The notes under the pieces are model-generated. The model did not search any database and was not told the DNA's origin. It saw only the letters and a list, made by a program, of their open reading frames with translations. A DNA stretch of 6,033 nt from Anaerolineaceae bacterium (lineage in GTDB: Bacteria > Chloroflexota > Anaerolineae > Anaerolineales > Anaerolineaceae), in contig DLXG01000300.1 of the NCBI GenBank assembly GCA_003448875.1, positions 1 through 6,033 on the forward strand, written 5' to 3'. Below, piece after piece: positions 1 through 5,639 of the stretch. The position numbers and the translations under genes were made by a program. The stretch's first letter is position 1; each line of letters starts with the position of its first letter.

Positions 1-238
1 AAAGGCTATGCAGGACTGCCGGCTTGAATTGGTAAGGGAGCAATCGAATTCCCGTGCGAGGACGTACCTCCACCAGCCCCATCATCCGCGCAACTTCCAA
101 TTGTTCCCGCAAAGTAGCAATACTGATGCCTAATTCACGACTCAACTGGGATAGAGACGGAATGCGCTCACCGACTTTCACCTTGCCACAGGAGAGGTAA
201 CGCAGAAATTCAGATAACTGAAACTGGCCGTTTTGCAT
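1..238 (-). CDS. GntR-family transcriptional regulator, N-terminal part (runs off the left edge)
   Basis: The visible 79 residues form a GntR-type winged helix-turn-helix DNA-binding domain. A short leading helix (residues 8-16) is followed by the family signature G-E-R-I-P-S at 23-28. The helix-turn-helix covers about 29-52 (SLSQLSRELGISIATLREQL at 28-47), and the wing MGLVEVRPRTGIRL lies at 53-66. The family motif LPSxxxLAxxLGVSxxTVREAL is recognisable, so the family call is firm. The ligand-binding domain is outside the window, so the subfamily (FadR/FCD or other) and effector cannot be read. The ATG at 238-236 is the only sensible start, because a TGA lies in frame shortly upstream. There is no clear Shine-Dalgarno. 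The gene has its own promoter in the 124-bp gap behind it and is probably transcribed separately from the operon upstream. Confidence 0.85.
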   Translation of the reverse strand, partial: MQNGQFQLSEFLRYLSCGKVKVGERIPSLSQLSRELGISIATLREQLEVARMMGLVEVRPRTGIRLLPYQFKPAVLHSL

Positions 239-257
239 GAGATACGGGATAAAAAAA

Positions 258-269
258 CTGATTAATCAG
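258..269. promoter_or_regulatory. Perfect 12-bp palindrome, candidate operator of the GntR-family regulator
   Basis: CTGATTAATCAG is a perfect inverted repeat with no spacer. It lies about 10-20 bases downstream of the predicted start of transcription and 20 bases before the regulator's ATG. GntR-family proteins bind short palindromes as dimers and commonly repress their own gene, so an autoregulatory operator is the simplest reading. It does not match the FadR consensus, so the assignment rests on position and symmetry. Confidence 0.4.
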
Positions 270-286
270 ATGATTTATTCCCTAAC

Positions 287-315
287 AGTATATCACTTCT
301 GTGTTTCTCAAACAA
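287..315 (-). promoter_or_regulatory. Predicted sigma-70 promoter (extended -10) for the GntR-family gene
   Basis: On the minus strand there is a -10 hexamer TATACT at 292-287, five of six bases matching the consensus. It is preceded by TGA, which fits the extended -10 (TGn) element. A weak -35, TTGTTT, lies at 315-310, exactly 17 bases upstream. Transcription would start near 280, giving a leader of about 40 nt before the ATG at 238. This is read from the sequence only. The weak -35 is compensated by the extended -10. Confidence 0.55.
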
Positions 316-362
316 GAATGATTTTTGTAAGCAAAAAAGCGGATAAAAAGAATGTTACCAGC

Positions 363-1235
363 TCAATTAAAATACTGAACCAATTCCATCAATGCTTTAC
401 CCAAACGCGTCCCATGCCACGTCAATAAACTGCCTTCAATCCGATGAACTCTCTCTTGTTCCACCGCCGGTGTACTTTTCAGTCGTGTCACAATTTCACG
501 AATATCTTCGTCTTGAAAAACATACGGTTCATCGGGGATGAGGATCAATTCGGGTTTTGCCTCGATAATTTCCTCAATGGTTACACACGGGTAGCGGGTA
601 TCTCGTCCTTCAGTGAGGATGGCTTCCTCTTCTCCAACATCAGCGGACAGCGGATAGCGTCGTTGACGCTCCGCAAATACGTTTATTCCTCCCAGCAGCC
701 GAATCAAATCATGACAATAAGTTTCGCGGTTGAAAGTCATCCACCAGCGAATCCCTGTTGGGGTTTCGCCCTGCCAGATAGGGACAAACACTCGCAAAGG
801 CTGCAAGTCAAACAACCTGTTTTCGGCATATTCGACAGCTGTTTCCAGCGTTCGAAGAGATAAAAACGCCCTTTCCTGCCGGAATAGATACACCAGCTGC
901 CAGAGATCGTTTAACACCTGACGAACTGTTTTTGGAAAAGTTAACCAGACATTCACCCGTTCCGCCAGCTCTTCTATAATTTCTTTTGAATTTTCTTCTT
1001 GATTTGCGATGACTAAATCGGGTGATAATCTCAAAACCTCATTGACTTGAACATCTTTTGTACCCCCGACTTTGAGTAAAGCCCGCGCCTCTAAAGGGTA
1101 TATGCAATATTCTGTCACCCCTACAAGATGCTCTCCCATCCCTAAATCGAACAGACTTTCGCTCATGGAAGGCACCAGCGAAACAATCCTCTCGGGGAAC
1201 GACGAAAAACTGCTCAAATCGTTTATGAGTGGCAT
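363..1235 (-). CDS. BtuF-like helical-backbone metal-receptor protein, apparently cytoplasmic
   Basis: This 290-aa protein has the fold of class III periplasmic binding proteins (pfam Peripla_BP_2), which bind cobalamin or iron-siderophores for ABC importers. The N-lobe begins at RIVSLVPSMSESLFDLG (16-32) and continues through LVGVTEYCIYP (37-47) and VGGTKDVQVNEVLRLSPDLV (56-75). A long linking helix spans about 102-142. The C-lobe carries CHDLIRLLGGINVFA (174-188), VTIEEIIEAKPELILIP (218-234) and the BtuF-like IEGSLLTWHGTRLGKAL (266-282). Only 15 polar residues precede the fold, with no hydrophobic signal or lipobox, so export is unlikely. No ABC permease or ATPase is visible. It starts 10 bases after the M20 stop, with an AGGG four bases before the ATG, and is the last gene of the apparent operon. 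A role in cobalamin or metal-complex binding is inferred; the ligand is unknown. Confidence 0.82.
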   Translation of the reverse strand: MPLINDLSSFSSFPERIVSLVPSMSESLFDLGMGEHLVGVTEYCIYPLEARALLKVGGTKDVQVNEVLRLSPDLVIANQEENSKEIIEELAERVNVWLTFPKTVRQVLNDLWQLVYLFRQERAFLSLRTLETAVEYAENRLFDLQPLRVFVPIWQGETPTGIRWWMTFNRETYCHDLIRLLGGINVFAERQRRYPLSADVGEEEAILTEGRDTRYPCVTIEEIIEAKPELILIPDEPYVFQDEDIREIVTRLKSTPAVEQERVHRIEGSLLTWHGTRLGKALMELVQYFN

Positions 1236-1245
1236 ATTACCCTAC

Positions 1246-2436
1246 TCACAACTCCATTTTTCCTAATTCAAGTGCGGCCGCAGCCAGAATAGCCGCTCCC
1301 TGAGACAACACCTGCTCGTCGAAATCGAATTTTGGGTGATGGTGACCGGCATTCAACCCTTTTTCCGGATTTCCGCTGCCGATGAAGAAAAAGCAGCCGG
1401 GAACTTTATTTAAAAAGACTGCCATATCCTCTGAAACCATACTACGGTAATTATTTTCTATCCTTAAATCGGGCAAGAGATTATGAATAACCCCCTGAAC
1501 AACCTCTGTAACACGAGGATGATTGATCACTGGCCAGGTTAGCCGCTGTAATTCAATATCTGCTTCGCAATTCATGCCCATCGCAATCGAACGAACAATC
1601 TGCTCTAAGCGGGCTGTTACCACATCCCGTACCTCCGGTAAAAAGGTGCGAATTGTGCCACGTAATTCAGCCTGATTAGGGATGATATTGTAGGCACTGC
1701 CCGCAGCCATTTGAGTTACACTGACAACCGCCGATTCCAGCGGTGCAATGTTGCGGGACACAATGGTTTGCAACCCCATAATGATCTGAGCGGTGGCAAC
1801 GATTGGATCAATGGTCTTTTCGGGTAAACCGCCATGACCGCCTTTACCAAAAATCCGCACGGTAAAGAAATCTGCTCCAGCCATGAACGCCCCCGGCACA
1901 ACCGCCGCCCAGCCAAGCGGTTTCTCGTTCCACAAGTGTAATCCAAGGCAAACATCTACATGCGGGTTTTCCAGCACATTTTCGGCTACCATCCGTTCAG
2001 CCCCGCCAAGGCCCTCTTCTGCGGGTTGAAAGACCAGTTTAATTGTTCCGTGAATCAAATCTCGATTTTCCTGAAGCAGCCGCGCGGCAGTTAAGCCGAT
2101 TGCCATGTGGCCATCATGGCCACAGGCGTGCATCACACCGGCATTCTGTGAGGCATATTCCGCACCGGTTTGTTCTTCAATCGGCAGCGCGTCCATATCA
2201 AAACGCAACATCACTACCCGGCCCGGCTGGCTGCCTTCAATCACAGCCGATAGCCCGGTTTGTGCTATACCGGTGGTAACCTCCAATCCCAAAGCGCGTA
2301 ATTCCCGCGCCACTACCTCCGCTGTGCGATATTCTTGAAAGCCCAGCTCGGGGTGTCGGTGGAAATCCCTTCGGAGATTTTGGCTATACGAAAATAGCGA
2401 TAAGGACTTTTCCAAAAATTGAGTTGTTTTGTTCAT
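1246..2436 (-). CDS. M20-family (M20D-like) metal-dependent amidohydrolase
   Basis: This 396-aa protein has the usual length for the M20D branch, which includes hippurate hydrolase, IAA-amino acid hydrolases and N-acetyl-diaminopimelate deacetylase. These cytosolic enzymes cleave N-acyl amino acids with two divalent metals. The opening RRDFHRHPELGFQEYRTAE (22-40) is typical. Metal-site motifs are HACGHDGH (103-110, Cys105 and His107), PAEEG (138-142, Glu140/Glu141), His167 in GLHLW and a late histidine, probably His366, in AGHHHPKFDFDE. The dimerisation domain lies at about 185-300, with GKGGHGGLPEKTIDP at 197-211. All key residues are present, so it should be active; the acyl substrate cannot be read. 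The ATG overlaps the PIG-L stop as ATGA (2436-2433), which suggests translational coupling. A GGAG lies about 12 bases upstream, inside the preceding gene. Confidence 0.93.
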   Translation of the reverse strand: MNKTTQFLEKSLSLFSYSQNLRRDFHRHPELGFQEYRTAEVVARELRALGLEVTTGIAQTGLSAVIEGSQPGRVVMLRFDMDALPIEEQTGAEYASQNAGVMHACGHDGHMAIGLTAARLLQENRDLIHGTIKLVFQPAEEGLGGAERMVAENVLENPHVDVCLGLHLWNEKPLGWAAVVPGAFMAGADFFTVRIFGKGGHGGLPEKTIDPIVATAQIIMGLQTIVSRNIAPLESAVVSVTQMAAGSAYNIIPNQAELRGTIRTFLPEVRDVVTARLEQIVRSIAMGMNCEADIELQRLTWPVINHPRVTEVVQGVIHNLLPDLRIENNYRSMVSEDMAVFLNKVPGCFFFIGSGNPEKGLNAGHHHPKFDFDEQVLSQGAAILAAAALELGKMEL

Positions 2437-3173
2437 CGAAATTTTATTCTCCGAAATGAATCAACATAACGGGGATTATCATCGCTGCTATCGGGTGTGT
2501 GACGAAGCCGTTGAATTCGCTCCATTTCATCTATGTTCGCGATCTGGCTGCAATGTTGCTTTAATGCGGCTATCTTAAAATCCCATGTTTCCGTAACATC
2601 TATCATCATATTCGGTTGAGCCGTAAGTGTCAACCACAATTCTTTGATCTCATGGGGAGATAATCCCCTTTCTAATAGCTCTGGATAGTACATTGGATTG
2701 CCACTGGCCGGATAGACTGCCTCACACACAATCTGACCGGCTATCCGGTGATCTGGATGATTGATCCGATCTTCGCGGTGAAAATAATTGGTGGGGTCGC
2801 TGGTTACGACCACATCCGGCCTGACCTCTCGAATGACGGATACCACTTCCCGTCGAGCATTCAGGTCTGGCTGAAGGTACCCATCCTCGAAGTTTAGAAA
2901 TCTGACACGGCTGACCCCTAGGATCTCGGCAGCCCGCTTTTGTTCCACTTCGCGGATACGGCTCAAGGTTTCGCGATCAATCAGTTCATCGCGCACTCCT
3001 TTATCCCCGCGGGTCAATAAACAATACTCGACAGTGTGACCCTGCCGAGTCCAACGGGCAATGGTCGCTCCACAAAAAAATTCTGGATCATCCGGGTGAG
3101 CCAGAATTACCAGAATTTTCTGCGGGCTTATCCAGTTTTCAGGATTTTTTTGGGCCGCGCTTTCTTCTGCCAC
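2433..3173 (-). CDS. PIG-L/LmbE-family zinc-dependent N-deacetylase
   Basis: This family removes acetyl groups from GlcNAc-type amino sugars (MshB, BshB, GlcNAc-PI deacetylase) and related substrates. With the GTG start at 3173 the protein is 246 aa. The zinc and catalytic motif AHPDDPEFFCGATIARW covers 25-41, with His26 and Asp29 as expected ligands and Asp28 as general base. LLTRGDKG is at 52-59. The second motif, NHPDH at 138-142, supplies the third ligand, His142. I chose the GTG because a full AGGAGG (3184-3179) sits five bases before it, and because the residues upstream look like out-of-frame PSP1 tail. An ATG at 3263 would add 30 residues and overlap the PSP1 gene by 125 bases. Even the chosen start overlaps by 35. 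The substrate is unknown; the subgroup resembles bacterial GlcNAc-conjugate deacetylases. It ends in an ATGA overlap with the M20 gene. Confidence 0.88.
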   Translation of the reverse strand: MAEESAAQKNPENWISPQKILVILAHPDDPEFFCGATIARWTRQGHTVEYCLLTRGDKGVRDELIDRETLSRIREVEQKRAAEILGVSRVRFLNFEDGYLQPDLNARREVVSVIREVRPDVVVTSDPTNYFHREDRINHPDHRIAGQIVCEAVYPASGNPMYYPELLERGLSPHEIKELWLTLTAQPNMMIDVTETWDFKIAALKQHCSQIANIDEMERIQRLRHTPDSSDDNPRYVDSFRRIKFR

Positions 3174-4173
3174 CTCTCCCTCCTGATCGTCGTCTTGGTT
3201 TTTGGGGAGACGATTCTGGCGGGATAACCGGCTGTTGGGGCTGTCCGCCTTCTCCTTCATCACTCAAATCCATCTCCGAATAAACTTCTTCAATGCTCTC
3301 ATCTTCTTGAGTGGTTTCAACAACTGCCCCATCCAAAGGTGGTTCGCTAAATGCGAGGATTTCCTCGCGAGTAAATTCTCTTATACCCACCTCCGGAATA
3401 TCTACCCGCACTTTACCCGCTAAGGGTAATACATCAACAACTTTACCTTCCCCAAAAGGTGTCGCGATGCGTTTATTCCGTTTTGGTAAACCTTTGCGGG
3501 CTTCAACATACGTGTCGTATTCATATATTAGACAGCAGCGCAATCTGCCGCACATTCCCGTGATTTCAGTAGGCGTCAGGGAAATACCCTGCTCCTTTGC
3601 CATCCGAATTGATATCGAACTGAATTCGGTCAAAAATCGGGAGCAGCACCGCGTCTCCAGTCCGCAAGCGCCCATACCACCCAGCAGTTTCGCCACATCC
3701 CGCGGCCCAATCTGGCGCAATTCCACAACGGCGGGAGCATACTGACGCTGCATATCCTGCCGCAGCGATTTTAAATCCACCCGTTCTTCTCCCTCGGTTG
3801 AATATAGAATCGTCAACCGTGATCCATCGAAACTGTATTCGGCGGCAACCACCTTCAGGTTTTGCAATCTCAATTCAGAAGCACGTTTGCGGCAAACCTC
3901 AACCACATCCAATTCACGCAATTGCCACAATTGCCGCAGCAATAAATCCCGTGGAGTAGCAATCCGCTCCACTGGCTTCCAACCGCCCTCGGGTGGCTGC
4001 ATCGGCTCTTTTATGATTTGGGCGACCTCCCCAATTTGCCATCCGCGGGCAGTTTCAACCACCACCGAATCCCCTACCCGCAAGGCAGGCAGATTGGCAG
4101 CCTGAAAGTGATAAATCTTGCCGACTTTTGAAAAACGCACTCCAACAATCTGCTGAACAGCAGTTGCTTCCAT
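3139..4173 (-). CDS. ricT: PSP1-domain protein of the RicT/YaaT type with acidic and basic C-terminal tail
   Basis: This 344-aa cytosolic protein carries the conserved PSP1 core. LRVGDSVVVETARGWQIGEV (31-50) opens it. The cysteine block has GACGLETRCCSRF (168-180) and GMCGRLRCCLIYEYDTY (206-222), placing Cys170, 176, 177, 208, 213 and 214. In Bacillus subtilis, RicT works with RicA and RicF, binds Fe-S clusters and acts on RNase Y-dependent mRNA processing; whether that applies here is inference. MAKEQGISLTPTEITG (191-206) is also typical. After the core comes an acidic stretch (about 282-309) and a Pro/Arg/Gly/Lys-rich tail (312-344) that looks disordered and could bind nucleic acid. No RicA or RicF partner is visible. 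The ATG lies 6 bases after the mrp stop, and its GGTGGAG ribosome site overlaps the last mrp codons. The 3' end overlaps the deacetylase gene. Confidence 0.9.
   Translation of the reverse strand: MEATAVQQIVGVRFSKVGKIYHFQAANLPALRVGDSVVVETARGWQIGEVAQIIKEPMQPPEGGWKPVERIATPRDLLLRQLWQLRELDVVEVCRKRASELRLQNLKVVAAEYSFDGSRLTILYSTEGEERVDLKSLRQDMQRQYAPAVVELRQIGPRDVAKLLGGMGACGLETRCCSRFLTEFSSISIRMAKEQGISLTPTEITGMCGRLRCCLIYEYDTYVEARKGLPKRNKRIATPFGEGKVVDVLPLAGKVRVDIPEVGIREFTREEILAFSEPPLDGAVVETTQEDESIEEVYSEMDLSDEGEGGQPQQPVIPPESSPQKPRRRSGGRGGRRKRGPKKS
3174..3184 (-). promoter_or_regulatory. Strong Shine-Dalgarno deciding the PIG-L gene start
   Basis: AGGAGG at 3184-3179 is followed by the spacer GAGAG and then GTG at 3173-3171. 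It lies within the last codons of the PSP1 gene, which encode a Gly/Arg-rich tail, so part of the purine run is also coding. The match and the five-base spacing still make this the best start signal for the deacetylase. Confidence 0.65.
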
Positions 4174-4179
4174 TAAACT

Positions 4180-5262
4180 TTACTCCACCATTTCAATTTT
4201 GACACCGCCCTGCCTCTTGAATGCGGCAATACTTAACTGAGCGGCTAATTGCTCGGCAATCCTCCGCAATGCTACCCCGGCTGGAGATTCTGGCTGAGAA
4301 AGAACAATCGGTTTTCCCTCATCACCGCCAACTCTAACCGCCGGCTCTAAAGGAATCACGCCCAGGAATGGTGCCTGATGTTGTCTGGCCAGCATTTCAC
4401 CGCCACCTTTGCCAAACACATCAACCACTGTCCCGTCCGGCATTTGTAAATAGCTCATATTTTCAATAACCCCTAATATGGGCACATTCAATTGTTCAAA
4501 CATTTGAATTCCCCGGCTGGCATCCTCCAGTGAAACAGCCTGTGGCAGCGTAACAATGACGCCCCCGCTAAGAGGCATGGATTGAGCCAGACTTAGTTGG
4601 GCATCCCCCGTTCCGGGAGGCAGGTCAATAATTAAGTAATCCAGAAGCCCCCATTCTACATCCCCTAAAAACTGGCGGATCGCGGAATGCAGCATTGGGC
4701 CGCGCCAGATCAAGGCTTTACCGGGCGGAACTAAGAAGCCAATGGACATAACCTTTACCCCATAGGCTTCGGCTGGTTTAATCTTTTCACTCTGAATGGG
4801 AGGCAATCGGTCAACTCCCATCATGCGCGGAACATTCGGGCCATAAATATCCGCATCCAGCAATCCAACCCGCGCCCCGCTCTGCGCCAGTGCGACGGCC
4901 AAATTAACCGCCACGGTTGTCTTACCCACACCGCCTTTTCCGGAAGCAATCGCCACGGCGTTTTTAACCGGTATTTCCATTAAGCCGCGCGCATGGCCGT
5001 CATTGCGAACGTAGGCATCAAAACGGATCTTTACCTCACGAACACCCGGAATGGCAAGTACAGCCTGCCGTGCTTCGGCTTCGATTTTCCCTTTCAAAGG
5101 GCAGGCCGGCGTTGTCAGCACAATATCAAAACTGATTTTTCCATCTTCCACTTGGAGGTTTTGAATCATATTAAGAGAAACCAGGTCTTGATGAAGCTCG
5201 GGTTCCTCAACTTTACTCAAAGCAGATAGTATCGCTTCTTTAGTGATTATGGATGAATCCAT
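4180..5262 (-). CDS. mrp: Mrp/ApbC-family P-loop ATPase (Fe-S carrier type) lacking the C-terminal CxxC
   Basis: This 360-aa cytosolic protein belongs to the Mrp/NBP35 family of Fe-S cluster carriers and scaffolds. Residues 1-85 form a MIP18 (DUF59) domain with the conserved [12 protein letters not shown] at 50-61, including Cys54. The ParA-like ATPase follows, with deviant Walker [10 protein letters not shown] (107-115), [16 protein letters not shown] (134-149) and switch [10 protein letters not shown] (213-220). IENMSY (266-271) marks the place where E. coli-type members carry CxxC, but here it reads [17 protein letters not shown]. Cys54 is the only cysteine in the whole protein. A GAGG seven bases before the ATG supports the start. 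It lies between the double-CxxC gene (32-base gap) and the PSP1 gene (6-base gap). Family membership is certain; Fe-S carriage by this member is not. Confidence 0.95.
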   Translation of the reverse strand: MDSSIITKEAILSALSKVEEPELHQDLVSLNMIQNLQVEDGKISFDIVLTTPACPLKGKIEAEARQAVLAIPGVREVKIRFDAYVRNDGHARGLMEIPVKNAVAIASGKGGVGKTTVAVNLAVALAQSGARVGLLDADIYGPNVPRMMGVDRLPPIQSEKIKPAEAYGVKVMSIGFLVPPGKALIWRGPMLHSAIRQFLGDVEWGLLDYLIIDLPPGTGDAQLSLAQSMPLSGGVIVTLPQAVSLEDASRGIQMFEQLNVPILGVIENMSYLQMPDGTVVDVFGKGGGEMLARQHQAPFLGVIPLEPAVRVGGDEGKPIVLSQPESPAGVALRRIAEQLAAQLSIAAFKRQGGVKIEMVE

Positions 5263-5294
5263 TAAGTTACCTCACTTTTTTATCAAATTCTGGG

Positions 5295-5615
5295 TCAGGT
5301 TTTATTGATAAATTGTTGTACTTCGCTTTTGCAGTGTTCAAACTGCTTGACCAATTCATGGTCAGGGCCGCGAAAACGTCGAATCGTCTGCCTTGCACAC
5401 ATTGTACAACCCCGCATCCCGCGGTACGAATCGATTGTACAGGACTGGCAGCCACCCATCCGCACCATCAGCAGGGTAAATGCCGCTCGTTCAATCAGGT
5501 CTGCTTCAGCAGAACAAACCCGGTCTACCAGTTGTTGCCAGTCAACTCCGCGTAAGTTGCGTAACTGGCTGATCACACGCGGAGGAAACATCACTTCCGT
5601 ATCGCTATTATACAT
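5295..5615 (-). CDS. Small conserved-looking protein with two CxxC motifs (unknown function)
   Basis: I cannot assign a named family. The 106-aa product has no signal peptide or membrane segment. Its N-terminal part (FPPRVISQLRNLRGVDWQQL, 10-29) looks helical. The centre has LLMVRMGGCQSC (48-59) and MRGCTMCARQTIRRFRG (67-83), giving Cys56/59 and Cys70/73 with ten residues between the pairs, plus Cys34 and Cys95. Four paired cysteines fit a zinc site or an Fe-S cluster. It lies 24 bases after nuoI and 32 before mrp, so an Fe-S-related job is plausible but inferred. The ATG at 5615 has a GAGGA about 11 bases upstream. A second ATG at 5591 (Met9) has a poorer site but could be the real start. 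The coding call rests on ORF size, operon position and the cysteine pattern. Confidence 0.75.
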   Translation of the reverse strand: MYNSDTEVMFPPRVISQLRNLRGVDWQQLVDRVCSAEADLIERAAFTLLMVRMGGCQSCTIDSYRGMRGCTMCARQTIRRFRGPDHELVKQFEHCKSEVQQFINKT

Positions 5616-5639
5616 GCTGATCCGCTTCCTCGAAAGTCA

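Larger units (their letters stand above)
239..362. other. Intergenic region between the BtuF-like gene and the GntR-family gene
   Basis: This 124-bp AT-rich gap is the only sizeable non-coding stretch in the window. It contains the predicted promoter and palindrome of the GntR-family gene. A weak A/T stem lies at 322-337 (TTTTTG, loop TAAG, CAAAAA). I see no GC-rich hairpin with a T-run after the BtuF-like stop codon, so no convincing intrinsic terminator separates the two genes. Confidence 0.6.

Noticed and set aside
322..337. Inverted repeat TTTTTG-TAAG-CAAAAA as a terminator after the BtuF-like gene
   Set aside because: The stem is six pairs, five of them A-T, and no T-run follows it in the direction of transcription. 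It is too weak to call an intrinsic terminator.
444..863. 139-codon open frame on the plus strand
   Set aside because: It lies wholly opposite the BtuF-like gene, whose family motifs are clear. The predicted product shows no domain, and I see no start signal. It is a shadow frame.
3174..3263. Longer deacetylase start (ATG at 3263)
   Set aside because: It would overlap the PSP1 gene by 125 bases and add a polar, low-complexity extension without family similarity. The GTG at 3173 has a far better ribosome site. It is kept as an alternative only.
3311..3745. 144-codon open frame on the plus strand
   Set aside because: It lies opposite the conserved PSP1 core with its cysteine motifs. The product is Ser/Arg-rich with no recognisable fold, so it is a shadow frame.
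5607..5612. TATAAT on the minus strand near the start of the double-CxxC gene as an internal promoter
   Set aside because: The hexamer is perfect, but the -35 position 17 bases upstream (TTTCGA) is poor and there is no TGn element. It also overlaps the first codons of the gene, so chance is a fair explanation.
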